Of a DNA stretch of 62,775 bases, positions 42,017 to 50,495 are shown piece after piece. Position 1 is the stretch's first letter; each line of letters starts with the position of its first letter. A program made the position numbers and the translations under genes. The notes under the pieces were generated by a model. It had not been told where the DNA came from and ran no database searches. It saw only the letters and a list, made by a program, of their open reading frames with translations. Source of the stretch: Chitinivibrionia bacterium (GTDB lineage: Bacteria; Fibrobacterota; Chitinivibrionia; Chitinivibrionales; Chitinivibrionaceae); assembly GCA_009779925.1 (NCBI GenBank), contig WRAZ01000010.1, forward strand, positions 1 through 62,775. The letters are read 5' to 3'.

Positions 42017-42456
42017 TTTTTATCACCTGTTTTTTGCGCTAAATAATGCATTGCGGCAACATACCCAAAGAAGCCCAAGCCCGAAATTACACCTTCGCTT
42101 GCCCCAGCTGTAAAAGAATGACGACGAAATTCTTCGCGCTTGTAAATATTTGAAATATGCACCTCAATAAACGGAAGGCTGACCGACGAAATTGCGTCAA
42201 AAAGCGCAACAGAAGTGTGTGTATATGCGCCCGGATTAAAAATTACGCCGTCAAAATTTTCGCCCGACCATTTTTGAATAATATTTATAAGTTCGCCCTC
42301 AACATTACTTTGCGCAAATTCGAGTGTTATGTTTTTGCCTTGCGCTTCTGTTAAGAGTTGGTTTTTAAGGTCGTCAAGCGTTAATTTACCGTAAATTTGC
42401 GGCTCTCTTTTACCCAAAAAATTAAGATTAGGTCCGTTCAAAATTCCGATTTTCAT
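42013..42456 (-). CDS. aroQ: Type II 3-dehydroquinate dehydratase
   Basis: 147 residues, the usual dodecamer-forming subunit. ILNGPNLNFLGKREPQIYG carries the Arg and the catalytic Tyr, NPGAYTHTSVAL the substrate Asn, and EVHISNIYKREEFRRHS the catalytic His and Arg. It acts in the shikimate pathway, upstream of pheA in the same operon, which links both to aromatic amino acids. Overlaps of 4 nt on both sides. Confidence 0.94.
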   Translation of the reverse strand: MKIGILNGPNLNFLGKREPQIYGKLTLDDLKNQLLTEAQGKNITLEFAQSNVEGELINIIQKWSGENFDGVIFNPGAYTHTSVALFDAISSVSLPFIEVHISNIYKREEFRRHSFTAGASEGVISGLGFFGYVAAMHYLAQKTGDKK

Positions 42457-43076
42457 AGATTTCCTCCGTCTAAAATATCCTCAAAAATATCGGTCAGTAT
42501 TTCGAGTGCGTTTGCTCTGTGCGAAATCTCATTTTTAATCCCCGAAGACAGTTCTGCAAATGATTTATCGTATCCGTCGGGAATAAACACGGGGTCGTAG
42601 CCAAAACCGCCCGAACCGCTTTGGGCAAAAGCGATTTTGCCTTTACATTTTCCGATTGCCGCAAACGATTTGTCGCTGACGGGTGAAACCAAAACCATAG
42701 CGCAGGTAAAATGCGCTTTTCGTTGTTTTTCATCACGAAATTCCTGCATTTCGCTAAGCAATTTTTCTATGTTTCTTTTATCACTTCTCGGCTCACCCGC
42801 ATATATTGCCGATATAACACCGGGGGCTCCTTTGAGCGCTTCGACAACCAATCCCGAATCGTCTGCCAAAACCCAATTTCCGTCAAATCTTTCGGCGAGC
42901 CAAGTTGCCTTTGCAAGCGCATTGCCCGTAAAAGTTCTCTCATTTTCGGGGATTTCCGGAATTTCGTCAAAAATATCTTTCAACGATAAAATCTCGATTT
43001 GATTGTTAATTTTTCTGAGAATTTCGCCTATCTCTTTAACTTTACCCGCATTAGACGTCGCAACTAAGATTTTCAT
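42453..43076 (-). CDS. rdgB: Non-canonical purine NTP pyrophosphatase (RdgB/HAM1)
   Basis: 207 residues from the ATG at 43076, preceded by AAAAAGGAGAAG; a longer frame to 43121 is rejected for lack of a ribosome site. ILVATSNAGKVKEI is the substrate loop, ADDSGLVVEAL the catalytic Asp, and GFGYDPVFIP the base-recognition motif. It removes ITP and XTP from the nucleotide pool. It heads the rdgB-aroQ-pheA-OMP overlapping set. Confidence 0.93.
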   Translation of the reverse strand: MKILVATSNAGKVKEIGEILRKINNQIEILSLKDIFDEIPEIPENERTFTGNALAKATWLAERFDGNWVLADDSGLVVEALKGAPGVISAIYAGEPRSDKRNIEKLLSEMQEFRDEKQRKAHFTCAMVLVSPVSDKSFAAIGKCKGKIAFAQSGSGGFGYDPVFIPDGYDKSFAELSSGIKNEISHRANALEILTDIFEDILDGGNL

Positions 43077-43103
43077 TTTTTTTTCTTCTCCTTTTTCCGA
43101 TAC

Positions 43104-43113
43104 AAAAATACTA
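43104..43113 (-). promoter_or_regulatory. Promoter-like TAGTATTTTT element before rdgB
   Basis: Minus strand, 28 nt before the rdgB ATG. It shares the 15-mer GGCAGATAGTATTTT with the dxr upstream region. Confidence 0.4.
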
Positions 43114-43180
43114 TCTGCCATCTAAAAAAAACACAAAAAACAAAAGAGAAGTATTTTACTTGCATAAGATATTGAAAAAA

Positions 43181-43190
43181 TAGTATTTTA
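43181..43190 (+). promoter_or_regulatory. Promoter-like TAGTATTTTA element before the small membrane pair
   Basis: It lies 20 nt before the ATG at 43211, with AAAGGTGG between. A TTGCAT starts 21 nt further upstream. Confidence 0.4.
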
Positions 43191-43210
43191 ATTAAAAGAA
43201 AGGTGGATTT

Positions 43211-43402
43211 ATGATATTAGACAAAGGGAAATGCAAAGTAATAGCGGGCGAATATTTTATCAATATCAGCCTTGCTGTCTTTGTGGGTGGCGTTATAGGT
43301 GGAGCGTTCGGACAAAAATTTGATTTAACGAGTGTGTCTGTTGGTTTGATTTTGTCGTTAATAATTTTTGTATTTGGTCTTTTAATGAAAGGTGGTAAAT
43401 AA
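43211..43402 (+). CDS. Small membrane protein, 63 residues
   Basis: Two hydrophobic segments (about 17-33 and 41-58) joined by a short polar loop, with Gly-rich GGVIGGAFGQ at the end of the first. It starts from an ATG with AAAGGTGG upstream. No family was recognised. Its TAA overlaps the ATG of the next tiny gene, so the two products are probably made together. Confidence 0.6.
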   Translation: MILDKGKCKVIAGEYFINISLAVFVGGVIGGAFGQKFDLTSVSVGLILSLIIFVFGLLMKGGK

Positions 43403-43497
43403 TGGAATTAATGGTAATGGGTGGCGGTATGGCTGTTGCGGCTATGGTTTTCTTTTTCATATTTAAAGACACTAAAATAATGCCGAGTGCAGTATAA
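43402..43497 (+). CDS. Tiny membrane peptide, 31 residues
   Basis: Starts at the ATG sharing one base with the preceding stop (TAATG). It encodes a Met/Gly-rich single helix (MVMGGGMAVAAMVFFFIF) with a short charged tail KDTK, ending in TAA at 43495-43497. A terminator hairpin begins 6 nt later, which supports a real gene end here. Single-helix peptides of this size are often membrane-complex subunits; the partner is unknown. Confidence 0.5.
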   Translation: MELMVMGGGMAVAAMVFFFIFKDTKIMPSAV

Positions 43498-43502
43498 TAA
43501 CG

Positions 43503-43523
43503 GGCGAGGAAACTCGCCTTTTT
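43503..43523 (+). terminator. Rho-independent terminator
   Basis: GGCGAG-GAAA-CTCGCC followed by TTTTTC, closing the small membrane pair. Confidence 0.85.
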
Positions 43524-43542
43524 CTTATTATGCCAAAACAAA

Positions 43543-43570
43543 AAAGAGAGCCGATTTCTCGGCTCTCTTT
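43543..43570 (-). terminator. Rho-independent terminator for the minus-strand barrel gene
   Basis: AAAGAGAGCCGA (43543-43554) pairs with TCGGCTCTCTTT (43559-43570). The A-rich left flank gives the U tract on the minus strand. Confidence 0.85.
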
Positions 43571-43596
43571 AATTATAAGCAAAATTCAAGAAAGAA

Positions 43597-45081
43597 TTAG
43601 AAGTTTGCTGTAAAGCCAAGTCCCAAACGAGCGGCTCTGAGACCTGTGCGTTTATTATCATCTATGTCGTCAGAAGAAGACGGCAAAAGGTTTGGAGAAG
43701 GGAATGCGTTGTCATATTGCACTCTATACCTGTCTCTTCTGAACGCCATTGCAAATTGCGGTCCAAAAGCAAAATTGTCGCTTAATCTAAAATTCCAATC
43801 CAACGCCAAATCATTAAACGCAGAAGATGTTATACTTTTTGTCGTATGACTTCCGCTGGCACCGGGCACGTTTGATTCAATATATTCTTTATCTGTAAAT
43901 CTTGCAACACCAAAGCTGTATGAAAATGCAATTTCATTTATTCCGAATGTCATCGTCGGAGCAGCTCGCAAAAGAAAACCAAAACCCGTAAGTCTTTCGT
44001 TTTCGCTATTTGTGCCAACACCGGGAATATTAGTTTCACTTTCATCGTAATGAAGGCGAATATGTCCAAGCGCCGCGCCTACTTCAAGGTTAAAGGCATC
44101 GCTTAATTCAATACCCAAATCTGCTCCGTATGTAAACAACACAGGCGTTCTGAATACCTCTTCTTCGTCTATGTTTTCAAAACTATACGAAAGAGCATCA
44201 AAAGAACGAAGAGTTATAATCGGACTAAGTGTAAGAGCCCCTAAACCGATGTCTGCACCAAAAATAAAACGGAAATCAACATCAGTTGGAGCAAGCGCCG
44301 CAAAATTAAGCGTAAAATCAGGAGAAAGCTCTACATCCATTTTTAAGCCAACCTGAGAAGCATTGGTGATTGCATTCCAGTTCTGATAACTTGTCCAAAG
44401 CCCTCCTGCACTATTGTTAAGCGGAGCGTGTACCCTTTGCTCAACTCCTGCAACAAAATCAAGGGCGGTGTTGCCTTTAATCTCAAGAAGTCCGCCGTAA
44501 AAAGAAAACATTGAATTAGGTCTCAAAGTAATGAATGCATTCGGAACTCTTGGGATAGACCAGCCTCTAAACCAGTCGTCCTGCCCCGTCGTAACTTCGC
44601 TTCCCCGCCAAAGTCCACTCAATCTGTTCATATTATTGCCTGCGTATCCTGCAGGATTACTGAAACGAAAATCCAACGAAACTCTTTCGTTGAAATCAAG
44701 TCCAAGGCGAACGTTCCAATTATACATAATGTCAAACCAATCTTCGACGTTATCTACTCTTACTGTATCTATTACCGGGCGACCATCTCTGTCGAGCACA
44801 GGAGAACCGTCCGGGTTCCTGCGTTGCTCTTCACGATGGCGATAATTATTCGCAAATTCAAATCCGGGATTGAGATAAAGATCGCCGGAAACTCTGACGC
44901 CAATATTGCGATTACGATTGCGCTCTCTTGTTGTTGTCGGAGAAGTCGCCGCAGGCGCTGTCCAAGTCGGCTGAGCCGCCGCAGGTGGGGGGGGGGTAGT
45001 AAACCACTCGTCTGCGTCATTTTGTGCAAATACCATAGCAGACGCCGCCGCTACAACTAAAAATACTTTTGAAAACTTCAT
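43597..45081 (-). CDS. Outer-membrane porin-like protein with a C10 tract
   Basis: 494 residues with a signal peptide (cut after VFAQ). Next comes a low-complexity linker DEWFTTPPPPAAAQPTWTAP and an Arg/Asn patch, then about 420 residues of barrel strands ending LGLGFTANF, with the terminal Phe of outer-membrane barrels. It may be a carbohydrate-related porin, but no specific family is clear. Ten consecutive C (44987-44996 on the plus strand as G) encode the PPPP run, so slippage would throw the gene out of frame right after the signal peptide. It is a single gene with its own terminator. Confidence 0.7.
   Translation of the reverse strand: MKFSKVFLVVAAASAMVFAQNDADEWFTTPPPPAAAQPTWTAPAATSPTTTRERNRNRNIGVRVSGDLYLNPGFEFANNYRHREEQRRNPDGSPVLDRDGRPVIDTVRVDNVEDWFDIMYNWNVRLGLDFNERVSLDFRFSNPAGYAGNNMNRLSGLWRGSEVTTGQDDWFRGWSIPRVPNAFITLRPNSMFSFYGGLLEIKGNTALDFVAGVEQRVHAPLNNSAGGLWTSYQNWNAITNASQVGLKMDVELSPDFTLNFAALAPTDVDFRFIFGADIGLGALTLSPIITLRSFDALSYSFENIDEEEVFRTPVLFTYGADLGIELSDAFNLEVGAALGHIRLHYDESETNIPGVGTNSENERLTGFGFLLRAAPTMTFGINEIAFSYSFGVARFTDKEYIESNVPGASGSHTTKSITSSAFNDLALDWNFRLSDNFAFGPQFAMAFRRDRYRVQYDNAFPSPNLLPSSSDDIDDNKRTGLRAARLGLGFTANF
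44987..44996. repeat. Poly(G) tract of 10 inside a barrel gene
   Basis: Ten G on the plus strand. At the observed length the porin frame is open; a change of one base would shift the frame about 30 residues into the protein. Confidence 0.85.
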
Positions 45082-45129
45082 AAAAAAACTCCTTTTGAAA
45101 ATTATTTTCTTCTAACTTTTTTTCTATGT

Positions 45130-46362
45130 TTACTTATCGCTCAACGCAACAACACCGGGAAGTTCTTTGCCTTCCAAGAATTCCAAACTTGCGCCGCCGC
45201 CTGTCGATACGTGCGAAACTTTGTCTTCCAAGCCCGCTTTTTCGATAGCCGAAACCGAATCTCCGCCGCCGATAACCGTAATTGCGCCGTTTGCTGTCGC
45301 TTCAGCAAGCGCTTGCGCTACCGCGAATGTTCCTTTTGCGGTCGCCGCGATTTCAAATACGCCCATAGGACCGTTCCAAAGAACTGTTTTTGCGCCTTTT
45401 ACGATGTCAACAAATTTCGCCATTGATTTGGGACCAATGTCGCAACCTTCTTCGTTTGCGGGCATTTTGTCGTAATCGTAAATATGCTCGTCGGCAATTG
45501 TTCTGCCGTCAAAGTCAAGTTTTGTCGTGCAAAGGCTGTCTATCGGAAGAACGATTTTGTCGCCCGCTTTTGCAAGAAGTTCTTTTGCCAAATCAACTTT
45601 GTCGTTTTCGCAAAGAGAATTTCCGATTTCGTAGCCTTGCGCTTTAAGGAACGTGTAAGCCATTCCGCCGCCGATAATAAGTTTATCAACTTTCGGAAGA
45701 AGCGCGTTTACAACATCGATTTTACCGGAAATTTTTGCACCGCCGATAATCGCTACAAAAGGACGAACGGGGTTTGCAACCGCATCACCCAAGAATTCCA
45801 ATTCTTTTTTGAGCAAATATCCGCTTGCTCTTTTAAGATTTACGCCGACCATAGAAGAATGCGCGCGGTGAGCAGTTCCGAATGCGTCGTTAATGAATAC
45901 GTCGCCGTGTTTCGACAATGACGCGCAAAACGCCGCGATTTGGTCTTTGGTAGCTTCGGTTTTTGTGCCGTCGTCGTTTTTCACTTTTCCTTCTTCTTCT
46001 ATATGGAAACGCAGGTTTTCGAGCAAAATTACATCGCCAGCTTTTGCCACCGCGGTTGCCGCTTCAGCTTCTGCGCCAACGCAGTCATTTACAAATTTTA
46101 CGGGTTTGCCCAAAAGTTCTTCCAAGCGTTTTGCTACGGGAGCAAGAGTGTATTTTGCGTTTACCTGTCCGTTTGGTCTTCCCAAATGGCTCATTAAGAT
46201 AACTGATGCGCCTTTATCGAGCGCGTATTTAATTGTGGGTAAAGCCGCTTTAATTCTTTTGTCCGATTCCACAACGCCGTTTTTTACGGGAACGTTAAAA
46301 TCCACGCGTATCAACGCTCTTTTTCCGACCAAATCAAGGTCTTCAATAAACAATTTTGCCAT
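45130..46362 (-). CDS. pgk: Phosphoglycerate kinase
   Basis: 410 residues. It transfers the high-energy phosphate of 1,3-bisphosphoglycerate to ADP in glycolysis. [25 protein letters not shown], the hinge and nucleotide motifs [15 protein letters not shown] and [13 protein letters not shown] are all present. A three- to five-residue insert with charged residues ([15 protein letters not shown] near 130) is a mild oddity. No neighbour gapDH or tpiA is seen. A TATTATTTTC element lies 44 nt upstream. Confidence 0.95.
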   Translation of the reverse strand: MAKLFIEDLDLVGKRALIRVDFNVPVKNGVVESDKRIKAALPTIKYALDKGASVILMSHLGRPNGQVNAKYTLAPVAKRLEELLGKPVKFVNDCVGAEAEAATAVAKAGDVILLENLRFHIEEEGKVKNDDGTKTEATKDQIAAFCASLSKHGDVFINDAFGTAHRAHSSMVGVNLKRASGYLLKKELEFLGDAVANPVRPFVAIIGGAKISGKIDVVNALLPKVDKLIIGGGMAYTFLKAQGYEIGNSLCENDKVDLAKELLAKAGDKIVLPIDSLCTTKLDFDGRTIADEHIYDYDKMPANEEGCDIGPKSMAKFVDIVKGAKTVLWNGPMGVFEIAATAKGTFAVAQALAEATANGAITVIGGGDSVSAIEKAGLEDKVSHVSTGGGASLEFLEGKELPGVVALSDK

Positions 46363-46405
46363 TTTGTATCCCTTCCTTTTTGTTAAAATCAGTTAAATTT
46401 GTCGT

Positions 46406-46415
46406 GAAAATAATA
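46406..46415 (-). promoter_or_regulatory. Promoter-like TATTATTTTC element before pgk
   Basis: Minus strand, 44 nt before the pgk ATG. Confidence 0.3.
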
Positions 46416-46484
46416 TTTTCCCACACACGATTTCAATTTTTTCGCTATTTTTGTAAATATTTCCTCAAAACTATGCAAAAAAGA

Positions 46485-47888
46485 TTAACAATTACACTTT
46501 ACCGCATCCTGTTTCATAAGCGGCGGCTGTCCTGTTAGTTCCAAAACCGCCCGCCAAATTGTAGAATTCGGAGGCAATGTATTACGACTTTTTACCGCCA
46601 TTTCTATAGGAACGTGCACATAATAATTATGAACAATCCCCAAAAGTATTCCCGTTTTACCCGCCATTGCCGCGTGAACGGCGTTTGCCGCAAGCAACGA
46701 GCAGTGAATGGAATCGTTTGCATTAGCAGGTTGGCTTCGTATCATATACGACGGGTCTATGTATTTCATATTCAAATCGGTTTCCTTATCGGCAAAATAC
46801 TTCATAATTTTATCGCGCAAAAAAGTTCCGATGTCGTCTAATTTTTTATTGCCCGACGCGTCAAGTTGCTCCTCTTTTCCTTCGCTGGATTTTTTAAGAA
46901 GGTCTTGCCCCGCGCCCTCAGCTACAACAACAACCGCATATCCGTATTTGGGGTCAAGCACTTTTTTGCGAAGAGATTCCAAAAATCCGTTTTTACCTTC
47001 CAATTCAAAAGGAACTTCGGGAACAAGCACAAACGCCACGTTTTTTGCCGCTATAGCCGTGTGCGCCGCAATAAATCCCGATTCGCGCCCCATAAGTTTT
47101 ACAAGCCCTACCCCGTTTGGCGCGCTTCTTGCTTCGGTGGTCGCCGACAACACTGCTTTTGCCGCTTCTTCAACCGCCGTTTCAAATCCGAATGACTTGC
47201 GCACATAACTTAAATCGTTATCTATGGTTTTGGGAATTCCCACTACCGAAATTTTCAGACCGCGGCGTTTTGCTTCTTCATAAATTCTCAGCGCGCCCTT
47301 TTGCGTTCCGTCGCCGCCTATCGTAAAGAGCATATTTATTCCCTTATCCTCCAAACGATTAACAATGTCTTTCGTCCTGTCGCCGTAGCCGCGAGATGAA
47401 CCTAAAATAGTTCCGCCCTCACGGTGAATATAACGCACCACGTCTCTGCTGAGAGAAACAATCGGATAATTAAATTCGCGCAAAAAACCCTTGTAGCCGT
47501 TGCTTATGCCGATAATTTCATCAACTCCGTATCTTCTGAGAGTATATGTAATATCACGAATAACGTTGTTTAGACCGGGGCATAATCCACCGCAAGTAAC
47601 TATGGCGGCTTTTACCTTATGAGGCTCAAAGTAAATTTTTTCCCGAGGTCCCGCCGCCTCAATAAAAATAGGTTTGTATTTCTCGTCTTTCGTTTTCAGC
47701 GCTTCTTCCAAATACTTTTTATCCGTATGCCCGTTGAGAATTATAGACTCGCTGTCATCTACAAAATTCGGCAAGTAATTTCCTCTGGTTTCAGTCGATG
47801 TCAATTCTATCGGCGAATCGACGTTTCGTTCTCCAAGCATTTCCACAATAAAGTCATCCGTACAAACTTCTCCGTAATCAAAAACCAT
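46485..47888 (-). CDS. 6-phosphofructokinase, long PFK type (phosphoryl donor uncertain)
   Basis: 467 residues with an extended N-terminus like plant and trypanosome enzymes. The core starts FEPHKVKAAIVTCGGLCPGLN. Donor-site residues are G194 in GGDGTQKGA and K220 in GIPKTIDNDL. Classic ATP enzymes have Gly at both positions and PPi enzymes have Asp and Lys. The Gly/Lys mix here occurs in the trypanosomatid ATP-dependent group, so ATP is favoured but not certain. It starts 5 nt after the PAP2 gene stops, so the two form an operon. Confidence 0.85.
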   Translation of the reverse strand: MVFDYGEVCTDDFIVEMLGERNVDSPIELTSTETRGNYLPNFVDDSESIILNGHTDKKYLEEALKTKDEKYKPIFIEAAGPREKIYFEPHKVKAAIVTCGGLCPGLNNVIRDITYTLRRYGVDEIIGISNGYKGFLREFNYPIVSLSRDVVRYIHREGGTILGSSRGYGDRTKDIVNRLEDKGINMLFTIGGDGTQKGALRIYEEAKRRGLKISVVGIPKTIDNDLSYVRKSFGFETAVEEAAKAVLSATTEARSAPNGVGLVKLMGRESGFIAAHTAIAAKNVAFVLVPEVPFELEGKNGFLESLRKKVLDPKYGYAVVVVAEGAGQDLLKKSSEGKEEQLDASGNKKLDDIGTFLRDKIMKYFADKETDLNMKYIDPSYMIRSQPANANDSIHCSLLAANAVHAAMAGKTGILLGIVHNYYVHVPIEMAVKSRNTLPPNSTIWRAVLELTGQPPLMKQDAVKCNC

Positions 47889-47893
47889 AAGTT

Positions 47894-48484
47894 TTACTCC
47901 TTTATTTTTTTGTCTGTTTTTTTCTCTAAAAACCGCTTCGATAATTTATAGGCGAGAAACCCGAGACCTGCGCCGAAAATGAAGCCGAAAAGTATATCGA
48001 GCGGATAATGAACACCTACATAAATACGCGTAAAGCCGATAAACAATGCAAAAGGCACAAAAATCCACCACAGTTTCGGCGCCCAAAGCGTCCAAACCGT
48101 TGCCACCGCGGCGTTTGTCATTGCGTGATTACTCGGAAACGACACAAAAGCGTTGCTCGGTCGTCCAAAGTTGACATTCGGAAACAAAATATGTACGCCG
48201 TCCACAAAATAAAGAGCATTGTTCGGACGAGGACGTTCAAAAAATTCTTTAAGCACTCTCGCCCCGAGCAAATCGGCAAGCCCCAAAATTATGGAGGCGA
48301 CAACAACTCTTTTTAACGCCAATATTTTATCTTTTGCCATCGCAATATAAATCGCCGAAAGCGAAAAGTAGAATATCGTAAGATTCGTAGCCGAAGTTAT
48401 ATGCGGAATCACGAAGTCAAAAAACGGATTTGAAAAGAAAGTATTAAAAAAAAGAAATAACTGATAATCTATACTTGTTAACAT
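47894..48484 (-). CDS. PAP2-family membrane phosphatase
   Basis: 196 residues from the ATG at 48484, preferred over one 15 nt upstream because GAGGTG lies between them. Six helices are likely. The three phosphatase motifs are KEFFERPRPN, SFPSNHAMTN and RIYVGVHYPLD, with the catalytic His residues intact. Substrates could be undecaprenyl pyrophosphate or phosphatidylglycerol phosphate at the inner membrane. It is directly upstream of the phosphofructokinase gene. Confidence 0.87.
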   Translation of the reverse strand: MLTSIDYQLFLFFNTFFSNPFFDFVIPHITSATNLTIFYFSLSAIYIAMAKDKILALKRVVVASIILGLADLLGARVLKEFFERPRPNNALYFVDGVHILFPNVNFGRPSNAFVSFPSNHAMTNAAVATVWTLWAPKLWWIFVPFALFIGFTRIYVGVHYPLDILFGFIFGAGLGFLAYKLSKRFLEKKTDKKIKE

Positions 48485-48542
48485 AATCACCTCTAACATA
48501 AATTATTTTTCTGTCGTAAAACAACAAAAAAAGGATTATTTT

Positions 48543-50342
48543 ATGATAAAATACTTTATTTGCGCATTGATTGCGGTATTTTTCGTATCTTGCGGACAAA
48601 ATACAAGTTTTTCGCAAGAAAGCAGAGACCAATACACCCTCGAACAACTCGACAGCATCGGGCGCGCGTTTGTGCCGAACATCGGAAATCGCGGCGGAAC
48701 AATCAATCTGATTTTGGCAAGCGACCCCGACGGATTTGCACCCGCGCTTACAAGTTCGGGATATTCTATGGAAGTTTTGGGCTTTATTTTTGAGGGACTT
48801 GTAAGACGGAGCCCCATAACTATGGAATTTGAGCCGAATATTGCAGAAAGCTGGGAAATGTCCCCCGACGGCTTAGTGTGGACGTTTAATTTACGCAACG
48901 ACGTTTATTTTTCGGACGGCGTACAACTGACATCGGCAGACGTTCTCTTCACTTTTAACGATATAGTCTATAACGACCGCCTTAATTCGCCGCTAAATCA
49001 CAATTTTCGCGTGGACGGCGAAAAAATAGACGTCAGCGCACCCGACAGTTTCACGGTTGTCTTCAATTTGCCAAAACCCTTTGCGCCGTTTTTAACGGTT
49101 GTCGGAATGTCGATTATGCCCAAACACCTTTACGCAGAACACGCCGCAAACGCTACAATGGAAGCCTTTCTTTCGAGCGGCACAAATCCGAAAAATGTCG
49201 TCGGGACGGGAGCTTTTATGTTGTCTCGCGTAGAACTGGGACAACAAATAATTCTGGAGCGAAATCCGTATTACCGTAAAAGAGACGCCGAGGGCAACCA
49301 ACTCCCCTACCTCGACTTTGTGCGTTTTGCAATAATCCGCGAGCCGAATATGCAAACAATGATGTTTCAAAACGGACGAATTGACCACTATATGCTGAGC
49401 GGCGAACATTTTCCGCTTCTTAAGCCAAGGGAGCGCGAAGGAAACTTCAGAATATTCCGCGTAGGACCGCGTCTTTTCAACAGATTTTTTGTATTTAACC
49501 AAAACAACCAAATTAACGAAGAAACAGGGCAGCCGTTCCTCGACCCGATAAAACAGCGTTGGTTTCGCGATAAAACTTTCCGCCAAGCCGCCGCATACGC
49601 CATAAATTACGACGAAATTATCAACATCGTTTTTAACGGCTTGGCTCATCCGCCCGCGGGAGTTTGGGGAAATCACAAAGGCAAATTCTCCGACCCCGAC
49701 CTCGAACAATTTCACTACAATCCACAAAGAGCCGACTCGCTACTTAATTCAATCGGATTTTTGCGAGGCGCCGACGGTTTCCGTACCGACGACGCGGGCA
49801 ATCGCGTAGAATTTACCATTACTACAAGCGCTGGGGTAGAGCGAATTTCACGAATGTTCGGCATAGTTCGCAAAGACTTGGAAAACTTGGGCTTTCGCGT
49901 TCACTTGGATTTTGTAGAGTTCAACACTATGATTTCGCGTGTATTCAACACTTTCAACTGGGACGTAGTCGCATTTTCGATGGGCGGGATATCAGACCCG
50001 CATTTTGCACGCTCGTCAATAATGCATAATTCGCAAAGATACATAATAAATCCGCAACGCCAAGACAAAAACGGCAACAAAATCGCGAAAATCGACCGAG
50101 ATTACGAACTGCGAATTGCCGAAATCTTTAATTTGGCAGTCCAAGAAATGGACGAGGAAAAACGCGCGCAGTTGTATTTTGAATGGCAAAGAATAGACCG
50201 TAAACACAGCCATTTTGTATATTTGCCAATCGACGAAGTCATCTTAGGCGTAAACAATCGCCTCGGCAACATTCACCTAACGGCACATTTAGCAACAATG
50301 GAGTCGCTCATTCACAATATTGAGTATATTTATATAAGATAA
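48543..50342 (+). CDS. Oligopeptide-type ABC transporter substrate-binding lipoprotein
   Basis: 599 residues. A lipoprotein signal with Cys17 (FFVSCGQ) precedes an SBP_bac_5 fold: GGTINLILASDPDGFAPALTSSG, SWEMSPDGLVWTFNLRNDVYFSDG and LTSADVLFTFNDIVYND are the family hallmarks. Later, FRQAAAYAINYDEIINIVFNG and the C-terminal half complete two lobes. It would capture peptides or similar solutes in the periplasm. No permease or ATPase genes are adjacent, so it may serve a transporter encoded elsewhere or act as a sensor. Confidence 0.9.
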   Translation: MIKYFICALIAVFFVSCGQNTSFSQESRDQYTLEQLDSIGRAFVPNIGNRGGTINLILASDPDGFAPALTSSGYSMEVLGFIFEGLVRRSPITMEFEPNIAESWEMSPDGLVWTFNLRNDVYFSDGVQLTSADVLFTFNDIVYNDRLNSPLNHNFRVDGEKIDVSAPDSFTVVFNLPKPFAPFLTVVGMSIMPKHLYAEHAANATMEAFLSSGTNPKNVVGTGAFMLSRVELGQQIILERNPYYRKRDAEGNQLPYLDFVRFAIIREPNMQTMMFQNGRIDHYMLSGEHFPLLKPREREGNFRIFRVGPRLFNRFFVFNQNNQINEETGQPFLDPIKQRWFRDKTFRQAAAYAINYDEIINIVFNGLAHPPAGVWGNHKGKFSDPDLEQFHYNPQRADSLLNSIGFLRGADGFRTDDAGNRVEFTITTSAGVERISRMFGIVRKDLENLGFRVHLDFVEFNTMISRVFNTFNWDVVAFSMGGISDPHFARSSIMHNSQRYIINPQRQDKNGNKIAKIDRDYELRIAEIFNLAVQEMDEEKRAQLYFEWQRIDRKHSHFVYLPIDEVILGVNNRLGNIHLTAHLATMESLIHNIEYIYIR

Positions 50343-50344
50343 TT

Positions 50345-50438
50345 GTAGGGGCGGGTTTGAAACCCGCCCAAATCACCGCCCGCCTGTGTTTAATCTCGTG
50401 TTTGATACAGTAAGGGTGGGTTTGAAACCCGCCCCTAC
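50345..50438. repeat. Paired palindromic mini-element (GGGTTTGAAACCC type)
   Basis: Two arms (50345-50369 and 50414-50438), each holding a GGGTTT/AAACCC hairpin, in inverted orientation around a 44-nt middle. The left arm opens GTAGGGGC and the right arm closes GCCCCTAC. It lies between convergent genes (binding protein and ACP), with a separate terminator just behind. Confidence 0.8.
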
Positions 50439-50443
50439 ACAAA

Positions 50444-50475
50444 AAAGGACGGAAGCATTATTTCCGTCCTTTTTA
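50444..50475. terminator. Bidirectional rho-independent terminator
   Basis: AAAGGACGGAA (50444-50454) pairs with TTCCGTCCTTT (50462-50472), with flanking A and T runs. It ends the ACP transcript on the minus strand and any read-through from the plus strand. Confidence 0.85.
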
Positions 50476-50495
50476 TTCTTGTTCCAAAGTTTCTT

